A stretch of 64,000 nt of DNA from Photobacterium swingsii (GCF_024346715.1 NZ_AP024852.1:1674001-1738000); one strand, 5' to 3'; shown: positions 6,781-16,559, counted from the stretch's first letter. Numbers and translations: made by a program. The notes: generated by a model not told the origin, from the letters alone.

Positions 6781-9096
6781 ATGAAAAAAAGCGCAAAGAA
6801 ACCAAGAAAAATAAATAAAAGAAATCTTAATAAAAAGAAAAAACCAAGTCATGGTGGGATAAAAAACACGAAGAGTGATAACGATTTTGTAACCTATAAT
6901 GTTCCTAATCCTTTACGAGATTTGTCCGATGAGCAAAGAGAAGAATTTCTATCTAAAATGATAGAGAATGCCAAAGAACAAACCTCAGTTCTAATTGATG
7001 ATATTGTTGAAATATTTAAGAAAGTAGATCCTATATCGCTAATTGCAATACTCTCAATGCAAGCTTTAGTCACAGGTGTAACTAAAGAGGGAGATTTAGT
7101 TGAAAAAAAAGATGGAATACATCAATATCACATAGAAATATTACAGGCTATATTCCTTTGTATACCAAATGAAGAGCTTGGTTACTTCCCACCCACACCA
7201 AATGTAACTGATGAATTAACAGAAAAAATCACTTCATTAGGAAGTCACGCTAATATTAGTAGATTTCCAACATCAATAAATGATACGACTACTGAAGAAA
7301 AAGCTATTGAGAGTATTCAGGTATTATTGCGAACCTCAACACAATCAATTCGCAATTGGAGTTATCAGGATAAGATGAAAAATCTAACCAGCGAGCTTTA
7401 TTCTAAGCTTGAGGTTGATATCAATAATAACTTTGAATTTAAACCAAATGATGTCATATCTCTATTTGAGGTGCTAATGAACTCTATTCAAGACAGAGTT
7501 GACTCATGGTTAGACGTTATACAAGAACTAAGAAAATCAAAAAATAAGAATGAGCTAATTCCTGATTATTGTAAGTTAATGGGTTTTGATAGTGATTATA
7601 CTTCTTCGATGATGTCAGACAGCCAACTAGACATCCCATCTATGAAAAAAGAAGAAATACTGATGCTAGTATTCGCTCATCACCAATTAAAGTTAAGGGA
7701 CTGTTATACTTTTAGTATTGAAGAATTATCAATATTGACCAGTATGAATACTGAAATAATTCATAAGATAGTCGATGAATTTAGTTTTAGCACTTCCTCT
7801 TTAACGGGAAATAATAAAGAATTTTTCTTTTTAGATAACCCAGTATGGAGTAAGCCAATAATCAGATATGATGATGTTTTAATTTGTTATATCCCGCAGT
7901 TATTTTTTGCTTATTCTCATGATTGTTTTATAAATCTCACAAAAGGAATAAATAAAGAAAAAGTAAAGCGTACTAAAGCTAAATACTTAGAGGATAAGAT
8001 TGAAGAAATTATTCTTAGAAGATTTCCAGAGTCACAAACAAAGAGTGGGCTTGAATGGTCACAAGACGGTAGGGAGTATGAGACTGATTTGGTAACATTT
8101 ATTGATGGTTTTATGCTTATTATAGAAGCCAAATCCCACAAGGTAAATAAGGCCGCACTTCGTGGCGCACCTAAAACAGTTAAGCGGCAGTTCGATGAGA
8201 TGATAATCGAGCCAAATATACAGTCAAAGAGATTAAGAGATAAGATCCTATATCTCAAAGATAATCCAGATACTGAAGATACTCTAAGAGAGCAATTACC
8301 AGTATCATTAGACGACATTAATAATGTTATTAGAATGTCAATTACACTTGAAGATTTTGGGACGATGCAAACAAATATTGATAAGTTCCACAAAACGGAT
8401 TGGATGCCTAACGACTATGAGCCATGCGTCTCTATGACAGTATCCGATTTTGAATGTATTACAGATATCTTAGAACACCCCATAGAAATAATAAACTATC
8501 TTACTAGACGATCTAACTTATCAAATAGAGTAAATATCTTGGGAGATGAGTTAGATTACTTAGGGCTTTATTGTAAAGATAGATTGTCATTTAGCAATGA
8601 GATGATGGATGAAAGTACAGAAGTAACAATTACCGGGATGTCATCTAAAATTGACCAGTACTTTCAGTTAAAAGAACAGGGTATTGATTGTGTAAAGCCA
8701 AGACCTGAGATGATCCCATTTTTTAAAGACATACTGGCACAGATAGAAAGACGTACATTTAAAGGTTGGACAGATTTAGGCAACTCATTATGTATGCTAA
8801 ATTTAGATGAGCAAAAAACGTTGCTTCGAATGTATAAAGATCTTGAAAGGAATGTACCTAGAACATTTCATATAGAGACGCATAATAATATGATTATTTA
8901 TACACCTAATGAGCTATCTGATACATCTATTTGTATTATCGTTTATAAAAATGATAACTCTTCAAAACGTCAAGATTACATTGAACATGCTGTAAATTCT
9001 GCGTTGGAAGCTATGCATGTTAATAACGTTATGGTAATAGCTAAAAATATTGATACTGCTAGTGTGTATAACGCTGTAGCTCATTATAAAAGGTAA
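6781..9096 (+). CDS. Large protein with PD-(D/E)XK-type nuclease core; defence candidate
   Basis: The product is about 771 residues from the ATG at 6781. A very basic N-terminus (first 30 residues) is followed by a long helical region. Around residues 434-452 there is a PD-(D/E)XK signature: D436, then a hydrophobic strand and E449-A-K451 (IIEAKS). This arrangement resembles NERD-like and other defence nucleases. The 330 residues after the core are unassigned. An alternative in-frame start at 6748 adds 11 residues without a better ribosome site. It overlaps the following small gene by TAATG. Codon use is strongly AT-biased, as in other defence cargo here. No exact family name can be given. 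Confidence 0.6.
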   Translation: MKKSAKKPRKINKRNLNKKKKPSHGGIKNTKSDNDFVTYNVPNPLRDLSDEQREEFLSKMIENAKEQTSVLIDDIVEIFKKVDPISLIAILSMQALVTGVTKEGDLVEKKDGIHQYHIEILQAIFLCIPNEELGYFPPTPNVTDELTEKITSLGSHANISRFPTSINDTTTEEKAIESIQVLLRTSTQSIRNWSYQDKMKNLTSELYSKLEVDINNNFEFKPNDVISLFEVLMNSIQDRVDSWLDVIQELRKSKNKNELIPDYCKLMGFDSDYTSSMMSDSQLDIPSMKKEEILMLVFAHHQLKLRDCYTFSIEELSILTSMNTEIIHKIVDEFSFSTSSLTGNNKEFFFLDNPVWSKPIIRYDDVLICYIPQLFFAYSHDCFINLTKGINKEKVKRTKAKYLEDKIEEIILRRFPESQTKSGLEWSQDGREYETDLVTFIDGFMLIIEAKSHKVNKAALRGAPKTVKRQFDEMIIEPNIQSKRLRDKILYLKDNPDTEDTLREQLPVSLDDINNVIRMSITLEDFGTMQTNIDKFHKTDWMPNDYEPCVSMTVSDFECITDILEHPIEIINYLTRRSNLSNRVNILGDELDYLGLYCKDRLSFSNEMMDESTEVTITGMSSKIDQYFQLKEQGIDCVKPRPEMIPFFKDILAQIERRTFKGWTDLGNSLCMLNLDEQKTLLRMYKDLERNVPRTFHIETHNNMIIYTPNELSDTSICIIVYKNDNSSKRQDYIEHAVNSALEAMHVNNVMVIAKNIDTASVYNAVAHYKR

Positions 9097-9350
9097 TGCA
9101 CTCACCACTGATTTACAAAACGCCTTTTTGCCATGAAGGCGTTTATTACTCGCTATTTAACGGTATTAGTACGGATAATTTGCTCGTTTCTATAGCCAGC
9201 GCTCGAAAAAGGGCTAATAGATACGGTGATATTTGGGTCACGAACGAGGGATTTATCGAGTTCTTAGGTCTGCGTAACCATCACTGGGTCACGATTGATC
9301 ATCAAGGCATGTCAATAAATAGGCACTTTGATTTGCAATACTTGTGCTAA
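9096..9350 (+). CDS. Small hypothetical protein (84 aa), coupled to the nuclease gene
   Basis: The ATG overlaps the upstream stop codon (TAATG), which suggests translational coupling. The sequence is soluble, aromatic and histidine-rich (FLGLRNHHWVTIDHQGM), with no recognised domain. Its codon use is less AT-rich than the upstream gene, so it may be of separate origin. Its link to the nuclease is inferred from the overlap. Confidence 0.45.
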   Translation: MHSPLIYKTPFCHEGVYYSLFNGISTDNLLVSIASARKRANRYGDIWVTNEGFIEFLGLRNHHWVTIDHQGMSINRHFDLQYLC

Positions 9351-9394
9351 TTCAATATTTGCTTAATCGAAAACTCATTTTGTCCAAAAATGTG

Positions 9395-10738
9395 TCATTG
9401 ATTTTCCAAATAGTCAAAGGCGTTTTTGATACGATCACTTCTTTGTGAACGTGCTATCAAGCTTACCTTCTTCTCTATTTGTTCAGCGATTAGTGCAAAC
9501 TCTTCATCGCTTTCCTTCCAACTATCTTTATCCTCAACTTTTATTGTCTCTAGTATCTTCTCTTCGTTCAGTAGTATATGCCCAGAAGAGTTTTCAACAT
9601 CGCTAGAATCATTTATGCAGTGTTCCACATAACGGATGACTAGGTCTTCACCAGTTGGATTTTGGTAGCTTATTGATACATAACCATTATTATCCTCAAC
9701 TTTGCTATCAACTAAGAAGTGATGTTTCAATTCATCGTTTAATCTAAATAGAAAGCTATTTACAAGGTGCTTTTGGTTGGGATTTACGGAAAGGCAAATA
9801 GCTTTAATCCCCATGCTTTGCTCAAGGCCTTCTATCGTTATATCATCTCCAGACTTTGTTATTTCACCAATTAAATTAGTGATCGCATTTGCAATTGCTT
9901 GGTCTTCTAGTACATCTTGGTACCGAGTTTCCGTAGCTTTGTCAGGAACTAAGTCAGTGTATAGGGAAAATATTTCGAAATATGACTTTATCATTAAAGA
10001 TAAAGGGCATTGTGTTGATATTACCCTTCGAAAGTTGAGGTTGAGTGCAAATTGGTCTAGCCAAGCAGACAATTGCCAAAGACTATTAATAGCTAGAATA
10101 CTAGCCTCATGCTGGTCATCTATAGTGTCACTAAATTTCGTCTTGAACTCGGTCAATTCAGTGCAGATTTCAAGTAATTTTCTACTATGACGTTCAAGGT
10201 ATTCTTCAATAAATATCAATTTTTCTTGATTTAACTTGATTTCTTTAATGTTAGTCAGTTCAGAATAATTGTAGAGCTTTGCATGAATCAGTGGTAAATC
10301 CTCTTTTTCGATGTACTCCCAGCTATCTGTTTCAATTTTTCGGCTATAGATAGTTATGAAAAAGTCTCGATGCGAGTAGTAACTATCTAGAAGTTGGGTA
10401 TCAGCTTGGTATGAAAGCGTTTGAAGTTGGTTTGCAATGCTTTTCTGCTGTAATTCAGAGTTTCTTTCTTGTACTTCCAATGACTTTACGAATTGGGATG
10501 TTCGGTGGTTTGCTATAACCCATGTAGCAAGAGGAATTGACATCGATGCGATAGCTATTGGAAACCTCATGTGATTCCAGAAAATATCAAATGACTCTTT
10601 ACCCTGACTAACGTCTAAGATTAAACCCTCGGTATGTCCAATGATACTACCGATAACAATCCCGACGAGGATAGGTAAGGTAAGTACTAACCAGAATAAC
10701 TTTACCTTGAAGATTGTCCGATAGACTCTATCGCTCAT
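9395..10738 (-). CDS. Two-TM membrane protein, possible effector (447 aa)
   Basis: Two transmembrane helices near residues 12-34 and 55-76 are followed by a coiled-coil-like segment (about 85-115) and a long helical cytoplasmic domain. The layout resembles two-TM effectors that accompany some retrons and abortive-infection systems. No reverse transcriptase or sensor gene lies beside it, so a retron is not supported. The gene stands alone and ends facing the small gene at 9096-9350. Function unknown. Confidence 0.5.
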   Translation of the reverse strand: MSDRVYRTIFKVKLFWLVLTLPILVGIVIGSIIGHTEGLILDVSQGKESFDIFWNHMRFPIAIASMSIPLATWVIANHRTSQFVKSLEVQERNSELQQKSIANQLQTLSYQADTQLLDSYYSHRDFFITIYSRKIETDSWEYIEKEDLPLIHAKLYNYSELTNIKEIKLNQEKLIFIEEYLERHSRKLLEICTELTEFKTKFSDTIDDQHEASILAINSLWQLSAWLDQFALNLNFRRVISTQCPLSLMIKSYFEIFSLYTDLVPDKATETRYQDVLEDQAIANAITNLIGEITKSGDDITIEGLEQSMGIKAICLSVNPNQKHLVNSFLFRLNDELKHHFLVDSKVEDNNGYVSISYQNPTGEDLVIRYVEHCINDSSDVENSSGHILLNEEKILETIKVEDKDSWKESDEEFALIAEQIEKKVSLIARSQRSDRIKNAFDYLENQ

Positions 10739-11100
10739 AGATTACCACCCAACAGCATAGTTAATGCTTCATTAGAGCATATTTAAGATCAATTAGTTAG
10801 GGTTAGTATACTCTTCTTTTTCATCGATATTCTAGGCAGGGGGCAATATCTTCATTGTGTCAATTAAACTGGACGCTCAGTTGTGACTTTACCTTTAATT
10901 TAGTAATTAATGGTTCGCTAATTTAGAAGTTCTAAGGGGTAACCTCTTGGTTCTTGCTAGCAAAAGGCAAAAGACGCCCCCTTCGAGTTTTTCGTCGTGC
11001 AATCCCTTCATTAGCAGAAGAAATTACTCGTTATTAGTTTGTCATATGGCCTGATTTTTATATCATGTTCCCACCAGTCAACAAAGAAGAAGACAGACCA
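10739..11100. other. Intergenic stretch without a recognised feature
   Basis: No ORF with supporting signals is seen here. It contains the promoter side of the leftward two-TM gene and runs up to an integrase fragment. Confidence 0.5.
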
Positions 11101-11322
11101 ATGTCTGAAAGCGTACCAGTTGAGTTCTGCCGTAAATTAGCTGATGCGATAGAGGTGGCAGCTTTCCCAAGAACGACCAACCACTAAATGCGTAGAACGG
11201 CTCGAAATATGTGGGAGGCGATGGGCTACCTTCCATATTGCAGAGACGATGCTGGGCATAAGGTACATGCAGGTATGCATAGGCATTACTTGGATTATGA
11301 TTATCTGGATGAGCAGAGATAA
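11101..11322 (+). pseudogene. C-terminal fragment of a tyrosine recombinase/integrase
   Basis: The reading MSESVPVEFCRKLADAIEVA runs to an in-frame TAA at 11185, then continues in the same frame as MRRTARNMWEAMGY and ends with HRHYLDYDYLDEQR. The RRTAR segment matches the box II arginine region, and the HYLDYDYLDEQR tail is typical of phage/island integrases, where the tyrosine follows the conserved histidine. Only the last 70 or so residues remain, so the gene is dead. It hints that cargo 1 includes debris of an earlier integrative element. Confidence 0.55.
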
Positions 11323-11368
11323 GCTCATGCAAGGTGGTGTCAGTGCCTAAGGTAAAGGATAGAAATAA

Positions 11369-12376
11369 GTGAATAGTTTTGATTATACACGTCATATATT
11401 GTCATTAGATCCTGACGATTTGGAAATTCTTGTCAGTAAGTGGGCCAAATGCCAAACACATAAATATTGCTCAGTAATGAGACCCGCAGGGGCTGGAGAT
11501 AGAGGTTGTGATGTTATTGGCTTTTACTCTGCAGCCAAGTTTGAGGGCGACTGGGATAATTATCAGTGCAAACAGTATAAAAACACTCTACCTACGGCAT
11601 CCGGAATGCATGAATTAGGAAAGTTACTTTATTATGCTTTCCTCCGTGAGTTTACAGCTCCGAAGAATTATTATTTTGTGGCACCAAAAGGAGTGAATCG
11701 CAATCTAAGAACTTGGATTTTAAACCCATCTCAGCTAAAAGCTGAGTTACTGAAACAGTGGACTAAGTTCTGTGAAGGTACAATTATCGACGGACAAAAA
11801 GTACTACTCTCCGCAGAGCTGCGTACATTTATTTTAAACTATGATTTCTCGAATGTGTCCATCATTGACATTGATTACATGGTAAATGATCCCCATTTTC
11901 GAACTATTTTGGTTGATTTGTATGGTGGTGAACTACCAAGAGCACCCAGTGGTAAAGTTCCGCAGGAAATTGATGATAGTGAGCTGATTTATGTCAGTAA
12001 AGTTCTTGATGTATACAGCGAATATGATCAACAAATATATGCCAAGGCTGAAGATATAGTCGGTCACGATGAGTTTGAAGAAGACTTTATAGATCAAAGA
12101 GAGCGCTTTTATAGTGCTGAAGCATTTCGTGCATTCTACAGAGACAACACGGTCGAAGGTGTACTGGAAGATTTTGAGACGGAAATTTTTCAAGGTATTA
12201 AACCCACATTACGGCTCAAATATTCAGATTCATTTGAACGTATGTGTACTGTACTTGGAGAAGCGGGCAAGCTTCAACCATCAGGAAAGCTTGCTATTCA
12301 TGGCAAGATTGGCGTTAAGCAGGGTTACTGCCACCACTTTGCAAATGAAAACCGACTCAATTGGAGAAAAAAATGA
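11369..12376 (+). CDS. ABC-3C system nuclease/effector component
   Basis: GTG start with AAGGAT upstream. The N-terminal 70 residues carry an Mrr-like PD-(D/E)XK signature: PAGAGDRGCDVIGFY followed by YQCKQYK, giving D...QxK. This is the restriction-endonuclease-like N-terminus of ABC-three-component conflict systems. The remaining 260 residues form the system-specific C-terminal domain. The stop overlaps the start of the middle component (ATGATG), and the ATPase follows, giving the standard three-gene order. It is predicted to cut nucleic acid when the ATPase senses invasion. Confidence 0.75.
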   Translation: MNSFDYTRHILSLDPDDLEILVSKWAKCQTHKYCSVMRPAGAGDRGCDVIGFYSAAKFEGDWDNYQCKQYKNTLPTASGMHELGKLLYYAFLREFTAPKNYYFVAPKGVNRNLRTWILNPSQLKAELLKQWTKFCEGTIIDGQKVLLSAELRTFILNYDFSNVSIIDIDYMVNDPHFRTILVDLYGGELPRAPSGKVPQEIDDSELIYVSKVLDVYSEYDQQIYAKAEDIVGHDEFEEDFIDQRERFYSAEAFRAFYRDNTVEGVLEDFETEIFQGIKPTLRLKYSDSFERMCTVLGEAGKLQPSGKLAIHGKIGVKQGYCHHFANENRLNWRKK

Positions 12377-12810
12377 TGGCAGGTACTCATGTTTTTAATA
12401 GTTCGTTGGAAGCTGGTGTAAGAGCTGTTAGTTTTCTTGATTCATATTACCCAAAAAGTCTCGATTTTGAGCTATTAATGAAGATAGATTACATTCTAGT
12501 TAACTCAGCTGATTTCGATGGCCCAGAAAGCTTACATCCGAAAACACCTAACCGAAAAGGTGAGTTGAGCTCACGTAGGGAGACAGTCCGTGCCGGTATT
12601 GAGTTAATGAAACGATTTGATCTTATTGAAATCGACTTAACTCATGACGGTGTATTTTACAGAGCGACTGAAAATGCAAATCCATATTTGGAATTGATGA
12701 GAGCAAACTATTCAATAGCTATTAGGAATACCTCAGAATGGCTGGTAAGTGAATTGAACGAAATAGGTTTTGAAAGGTTAAACATAACTTTAGGTAAAAG
12801 GGTATTTTAA
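12373..12810 (+). CDS. ABC-3C system middle component
   Basis: A 145-residue protein lies between the nuclease and ATPase genes, with overlaps at both ends (ATGATG upstream, TAATG downstream). It has a winged-helix-like layout, with a LMKIDYILVNSADF segment and a conserved RKGELSSRRETVRAGIELM region as in middle-component proteins of ABC-3C systems. GGAGA upstream favours the ATG at 12373 over a TTG at 12361. It probably bridges effector and ATPase. Confidence 0.65.
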   Translation: MMAGTHVFNSSLEAGVRAVSFLDSYYPKSLDFELLMKIDYILVNSADFDGPESLHPKTPNRKGELSSRRETVRAGIELMKRFDLIEIDLTHDGVFYRATENANPYLELMRANYSIAIRNTSEWLVSELNEIGFERLNITLGKRVF

Positions 12811-14651
12811 TGACAATTGGATTGAAAATTAAAAAATTACTATTCTTAAGTGATAACCATGATTCTTCAATTAGCTTTTCTAACCCTGTTCATATTGTAC
12901 ATGGTGCATCAAATACTGGTAAATCACTTCTTATTGAAGCAATTGATTACATGCTCGGTACCGAAAAATTAAAGCAGGTGCCTGAAAGTAAAAAATACAG
13001 TGAAGTGGCAATGCAGGTTCTCCTTAATGGTGAGTCTTTCACTGTGTTCCGTAAATGGCCTTCAAATAATTTTGAGGTTTATAATGGCTTAGTAGACTCA
13101 AAGGAAGGTGCAAGCTTTTATAATTATTTTAAAATTGGAACAGCAACAAAAACTGTTAATAATATCAGTGATTTTTACTTGAAAGGTTACAGAGATACCC
13201 AAATTTCATCAAATTTATATGGTGAGAAGGGAGCGTTGACGGTACGGTTGTTATCGAGAGTTATATTATCAAGTGAAGAGAAAATTATTCGCTCAGATTC
13301 CCCAATTATTGTTGGTGACACAAGTGAAAATAGTAAAAATAAAAATGTATTCAAGTTTTTACTTACTGGAAATGATGACTCTGAAGTTAGAACCGTTATT
13401 CGAGATAAAGAGTTCAAAAGTAAGAGAAAAGGTCAAGTAGAGGTACTAGCAGATGTAGTTAAGACCTTAAAATCTGACTTGGTATTTAAAGATGAAAGTT
13501 ATGAAAGCTTAAATGAACGATCAGGAAAACTTGATGTATCAATTGATGGCTTGCTAGAATATATTGACTCATCTCAGAAAGCATTGTCAGGTGTGGTTTC
13601 AGAGAAAAAAGCTGTTTCTAATGAGTTGATGGATGTTAGTGAGCGTATTAATATTATTCAGGCAAACTTAGCTAATTTTGAAACGTTAAAAGATATATAT
13701 CTTAGTGATATAGAAAGACTCAACTCTCAAGAAGAAGCGGCATTTCTGCTTGGGGTTGGCCATGGAGGTCAGTGTGATTTTTGTGGAAAAGCACCAGAGA
13801 CAATCTGTAAGGATCTCATCGAAGTTAATGTATTAGCTGAAGCGTCCAAAGCTGAAATAAAAAAGATCAAATCAAAGCTTGCTGAATTAAGTGATACAAG
13901 CAGTGAGTTAGATCAACAGTTAGTTGTGCATTTAACACAAGCAGGTCATTTGAAATCAAGGTTGAAGGCTTTAGATAATGAAGCGGAGAGGCGAGCACCG
14001 GAAATAAAACTAGAAGATAATAGTTTGATGGCTTTGAGGAAGGAAAGAACATCCATTGAATTTGACCTGAACTTACATGATCGAATTAGTTCCTTCAATA
14101 AAAAGTTACAAGAGGCTGAACTTGCACCAGTACCTAAAAAACATACGGCTAAGGAGTTCTATCCTGAAAGTGAGGCAATAGATAGTTTCTGTCGTATTTA
14201 TAGTAACATTTTGGGAAACATTAAATTCCCAGGTGAAAATAACGTCGAGTTTGATTACAAAACATTTGATGTAATAATTGATGGGAACCCACGTAATTTA
14301 AATGGTAAAGGTGTAAGGGCTATTCTTCATTCTGTCTTTAAAATCGCTTTATTAATGCATTGTAGACAGAAAGAGATATACCATCCTGGTATTGTAATTT
14401 TAGATTCGCCTCTAGTGACCTATCGAGATCCATTGGTGAGTAAACATGGTGAGCTAGAAGAAGATGAAGAAAAGCTTGCTGAAACAAAGATAAGTTATCA
14501 TTTCTTAAATTATTTACATAAAATTAGTCGGTTCGGACAATTTATCATAGTCGAGAATATTGATGTTCCAGAGTCACTCAGAAGTGTTATTGGTGTTGAT
14601 ACCTTCTATGGAAAAAATGCCGGTCAAGGTCAACGTATAGGCTTACTTTGA
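12810..14651 (+). CDS. ABC-3C system SMC-like ATPase (DUF3732-type)
   Basis: The protein has 613 residues. Walker A is GASNTGKS (32-39). A coiled-coil arm follows, with a zinc-binding CDFCGKAPETIC hook-like motif near residue 320. The C-terminal lobe carries Walker B as PGIVILDSP followed by a YRDP segment, typical of the DUF3732 ATPases of ABC-three-component systems. It is the third gene of a tightly overlapped operon. It is expected to act on DNA or nucleoprotein and gate the nuclease encoded first. Confidence 0.8.
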   Translation: MTIGLKIKKLLFLSDNHDSSISFSNPVHIVHGASNTGKSLLIEAIDYMLGTEKLKQVPESKKYSEVAMQVLLNGESFTVFRKWPSNNFEVYNGLVDSKEGASFYNYFKIGTATKTVNNISDFYLKGYRDTQISSNLYGEKGALTVRLLSRVILSSEEKIIRSDSPIIVGDTSENSKNKNVFKFLLTGNDDSEVRTVIRDKEFKSKRKGQVEVLADVVKTLKSDLVFKDESYESLNERSGKLDVSIDGLLEYIDSSQKALSGVVSEKKAVSNELMDVSERINIIQANLANFETLKDIYLSDIERLNSQEEAAFLLGVGHGGQCDFCGKAPETICKDLIEVNVLAEASKAEIKKIKSKLAELSDTSSELDQQLVVHLTQAGHLKSRLKALDNEAERRAPEIKLEDNSLMALRKERTSIEFDLNLHDRISSFNKKLQEAELAPVPKKHTAKEFYPESEAIDSFCRIYSNILGNIKFPGENNVEFDYKTFDVIIDGNPRNLNGKGVRAILHSVFKIALLMHCRQKEIYHPGIVILDSPLVTYRDPLVSKHGELEEDEEKLAETKISYHFLNYLHKISRFGQFIIVENIDVPESLRSVIGVDTFYGKNAGQGQRIGLL

Positions 14652-14705
14652 ATAAAAAGGGAAGCATTAGCCTCTCTTTTTAATTTATTAAAGCACCTTT
14701 CTCTT

Positions 14706-14749
14706 GCGCCCATGCCATAAACTCTTTGTATGGGCGCTTGCGTTTTTTT
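14706..14749 (+). terminator. Rho-independent terminator after the ABC-3C operon
   Basis: GCGCCCAT (14706-14713) pairs with ATGGGCGC (14730-14737), followed after a short GC-containing stretch by seven T residues. It lies about 55 bp after the ATPase stop codon. Confidence 0.7.
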
Positions 14750-15099
14750 GTCAAAGTTCACCGTACTTTTCCTAGTCCAAAGCAAGTGAACTAGAGCAAA
14801 GTCTCTAGCTCGTTTATGTCCAGAACTTTTATGGATTGAGCTTTTACACTTGGCATTTTTTGCTTCGAAAGCCCCCTAAGTCTGTTTCGGCTCAGGCTTT
14901 AAGTTTCTAATACTGTGGCTTACATCCACCGAAATATACAAGTGCTAGCTCTATCGGACAAGAAGCGATAGGAGGTTTATGTCAAAGTGAACATTGTCAT
15001 TCCCCTAATTTTAAACAAATACCCCATCACCAAGGTGGTATGGGGCATCATAATTATTCGGTTGTTCTTATGAACGAGGTTATGCTCTAGGTTTAAAAT

Positions 15100-15131
15100 G
15101 CAAAGAGTCAATGTCGATATTGACTCTTTGC
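15100..15131 (-). terminator. Terminator for the viperin-locus kinase gene
   Basis: A perfect 13-bp stem (GCAAAGAGTCAAT / ATTGACTCTTTGC) encloses a six-base loop. On the minus strand it is followed by ATTTTAAA. It lies 58 bp beyond the kinase stop. A second, imperfect hairpin at about 15022-15048 follows further downstream. Confidence 0.65.
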
Positions 15132-15189
15132 CAGTTAGTAGAGCATATACAGAATATTGCAAAATTTCATTCTTCATGCCTAAATGTAT

Positions 15190-15798
15190 TTATGAATTAC
15201 TCCCTCCAGAAAGAACGCAATCAATCCGATCTTTCATTAGCTGGTAATTTTCTTCCACGGACATATTACACTTTTCTGATGTGTCAATTTCTACAATGGG
15301 AATATCAAACCACTGAAAGATCTTTTTGTAGGCTGTTTCTACACAATTATTTTGCGTTACTGCATCACCGTACCACTGAGCAGTGCCATTTCTGGCCGCT
15401 ATCCTGCTGTTTATAGTTTCAGCATCGGCCTTAACAAAAACTATTACATCTGGAAGAAGAATTTTTTTTGCAATGTTAAGTGCATCAAAGATCTTCTTGA
15501 CCGTATCTTCTTCAAGCATAATTGTCTGGTATGCCAAGGTTGAAAAGATATATCTGTCTAGTATGACATCTCCAGACTCTAATTCCCCCGAAATCTCATG
15601 ACTCTTCAAGAAGTTGTTTAGCAAAAAAAAGAGTAAAGCGCTCTCCTTTGACTGGTAGGAGTCAATGATATTTCTAAGTTCCAGTGCTTCTACCACTACC
15701 GCAGAATGAACAACGGCTTTTTTCTCTTTCGCGAAGAGTGAACTTAGCGTTGTTTTTCCGCAGGCATCTAGCCCTTCAAAAGCAATAAATTTATTCAT
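15190..15798 (-). CDS. Thymidylate-kinase-like nucleotide kinase (viperin-associated)
   Basis: The 202-residue protein is about the usual length of dTMP kinase. P-loop FEGLDACGKTT is at residues 7-17, the DRY-like motif ILDRYIFST is near residues 79-87, and a basic LID-like ARNG segment follows. Nucleotide kinases of this family often lie beside prokaryotic viperins and are thought to provide nucleotide triphosphate substrates, as CMPK2 does next to animal viperin. It lies on the same strand as the viperin gene at 16582-17448, with two small genes between. The 260-bp upstream gap suggests its own promoter. Confidence 0.75.
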   Translation of the reverse strand: MNKFIAFEGLDACGKTTLSSLFAKEKKAVVHSAVVVEALELRNIIDSYQSKESALLFFLLNNFLKSHEISGELESGDVILDRYIFSTLAYQTIMLEEDTVKKIFDALNIAKKILLPDVIVFVKADAETINSRIAARNGTAQWYGDAVTQNNCVETAYKKIFQWFDIPIVEIDTSEKCNMSVEENYQLMKDRIDCVLSGGSNS

Positions 15799-16057
15799 TT
15801 GTTCCTCATTTCTTTTTATTTAAAAAGTGTCTTGGTTATTCTGAGTTGAATTAGACGACTAGGCTGATGTGTAACAATGTCATACCTTTAATTTTTAAAA
15901 ATTGTCATCCACATGGTATAAATCGACGGGCTTTAAAAAAGGACTTATAGCATTTACTACGTATAGCTTCCTCTATAAGGACAATTACTAAGCTCTTCGA
16001 TAATTGTATAGTTTGTGAAGTCAGCAGTTATCAGTTCAAAATGAAATGAAGTTCTTT

Positions 16058-16342
16058 TTATATCTTCTTTAGCCAGTGATTATAGTCAGCATGGCTCAAG
16101 CAAAGATAAGGGCCATGATGTCGCTGATTACTTTTCACTACCACTCGATAGTTCTTATTAATTGAATAGCTGATGTAGTTACGGTTGCGTGTTAACCGTT
16201 TTCCCTTTAGCTGGTTTAATGAAAATGTGTTGGATGCAATCTTACCGCATAGCTGTATGGCCTTTTGTGTAATGTAAGGGGGCAGTTGCCCCCCTAGGTG
16301 AACAAGTTTGCGATGAGATAACAATATAGTTTGCTTCTCCAT
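16058..16342 (-). CDS. RelE/ParE-like small protein (94 aa)
   Basis: A basic protein whose second half, NRNYISYSINKNYRVVVKS, resembles the central strands of RelE/ParE-type toxins. No canonical antitoxin is adjacent. The preceding gene encodes a 47-residue low-complexity protein that could be its partner. It lies 12 bp downstream of that gene in the viperin locus. The toxin assignment is tentative. Confidence 0.45.
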   Translation of the reverse strand: MEKQTILLSHRKLVHLGGQLPPYITQKAIQLCGKIASNTFSLNQLKGKRLTRNRNYISYSINKNYRVVVKSNQRHHGPYLCLSHADYNHWLKKI

Positions 16343-16354
16343 CGATTACTCCGG

Positions 16355-16498
16355 TTATTTATTACCTTTTTGATTTGGGTTCATTTGCTTACCACGGTTA
16401 CCTTGTGCCTGATCATATTGACGGTTAGTACCTGGAGTTCCTTTATTTGGGTTTTGTTGGTTACCTGAATTGTTTGCTGGAGTGATTTTTTTAGACAT
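16355..16498 (-). CDS. Small Asn/Gly/Gln-rich protein (47 aa)
   Basis: The ATG at 16498 with GAGGA seven bases upstream gives a 47-residue product rich in N, G, Q and P (for example NPNKGTPGTNRQYDQAQGNR). A longer frame from 16552 would skip this good ribosome site. The protein looks intrinsically disordered. It lies between the viperin gene and the RelE/ParE-like gene, just downstream of one of two matching palindromes, so it may be coregulated with viperin. Function unknown. Confidence 0.5.
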   Translation of the reverse strand: MSKKITPANNSGNQQNPNKGTPGTNRQYDQAQGNRGKQMNPNQKGNK

Positions 16499-16559
16499 AT
16501 CTGATTCCTCTATAAATGTTGATTTATGTGCTTCTTCATAAAGCAAAACCATTGTTAAT

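Noticed and set aside
7917..8393. Antisense ORF inside the large nuclease gene
   Set aside because: It is a shadow frame of a clear coding region with no start signals of its own.
9395..10738. Retron with a two-TM effector
   Set aside because: No reverse transcriptase ORF with a YADD-type motif was found on either side.
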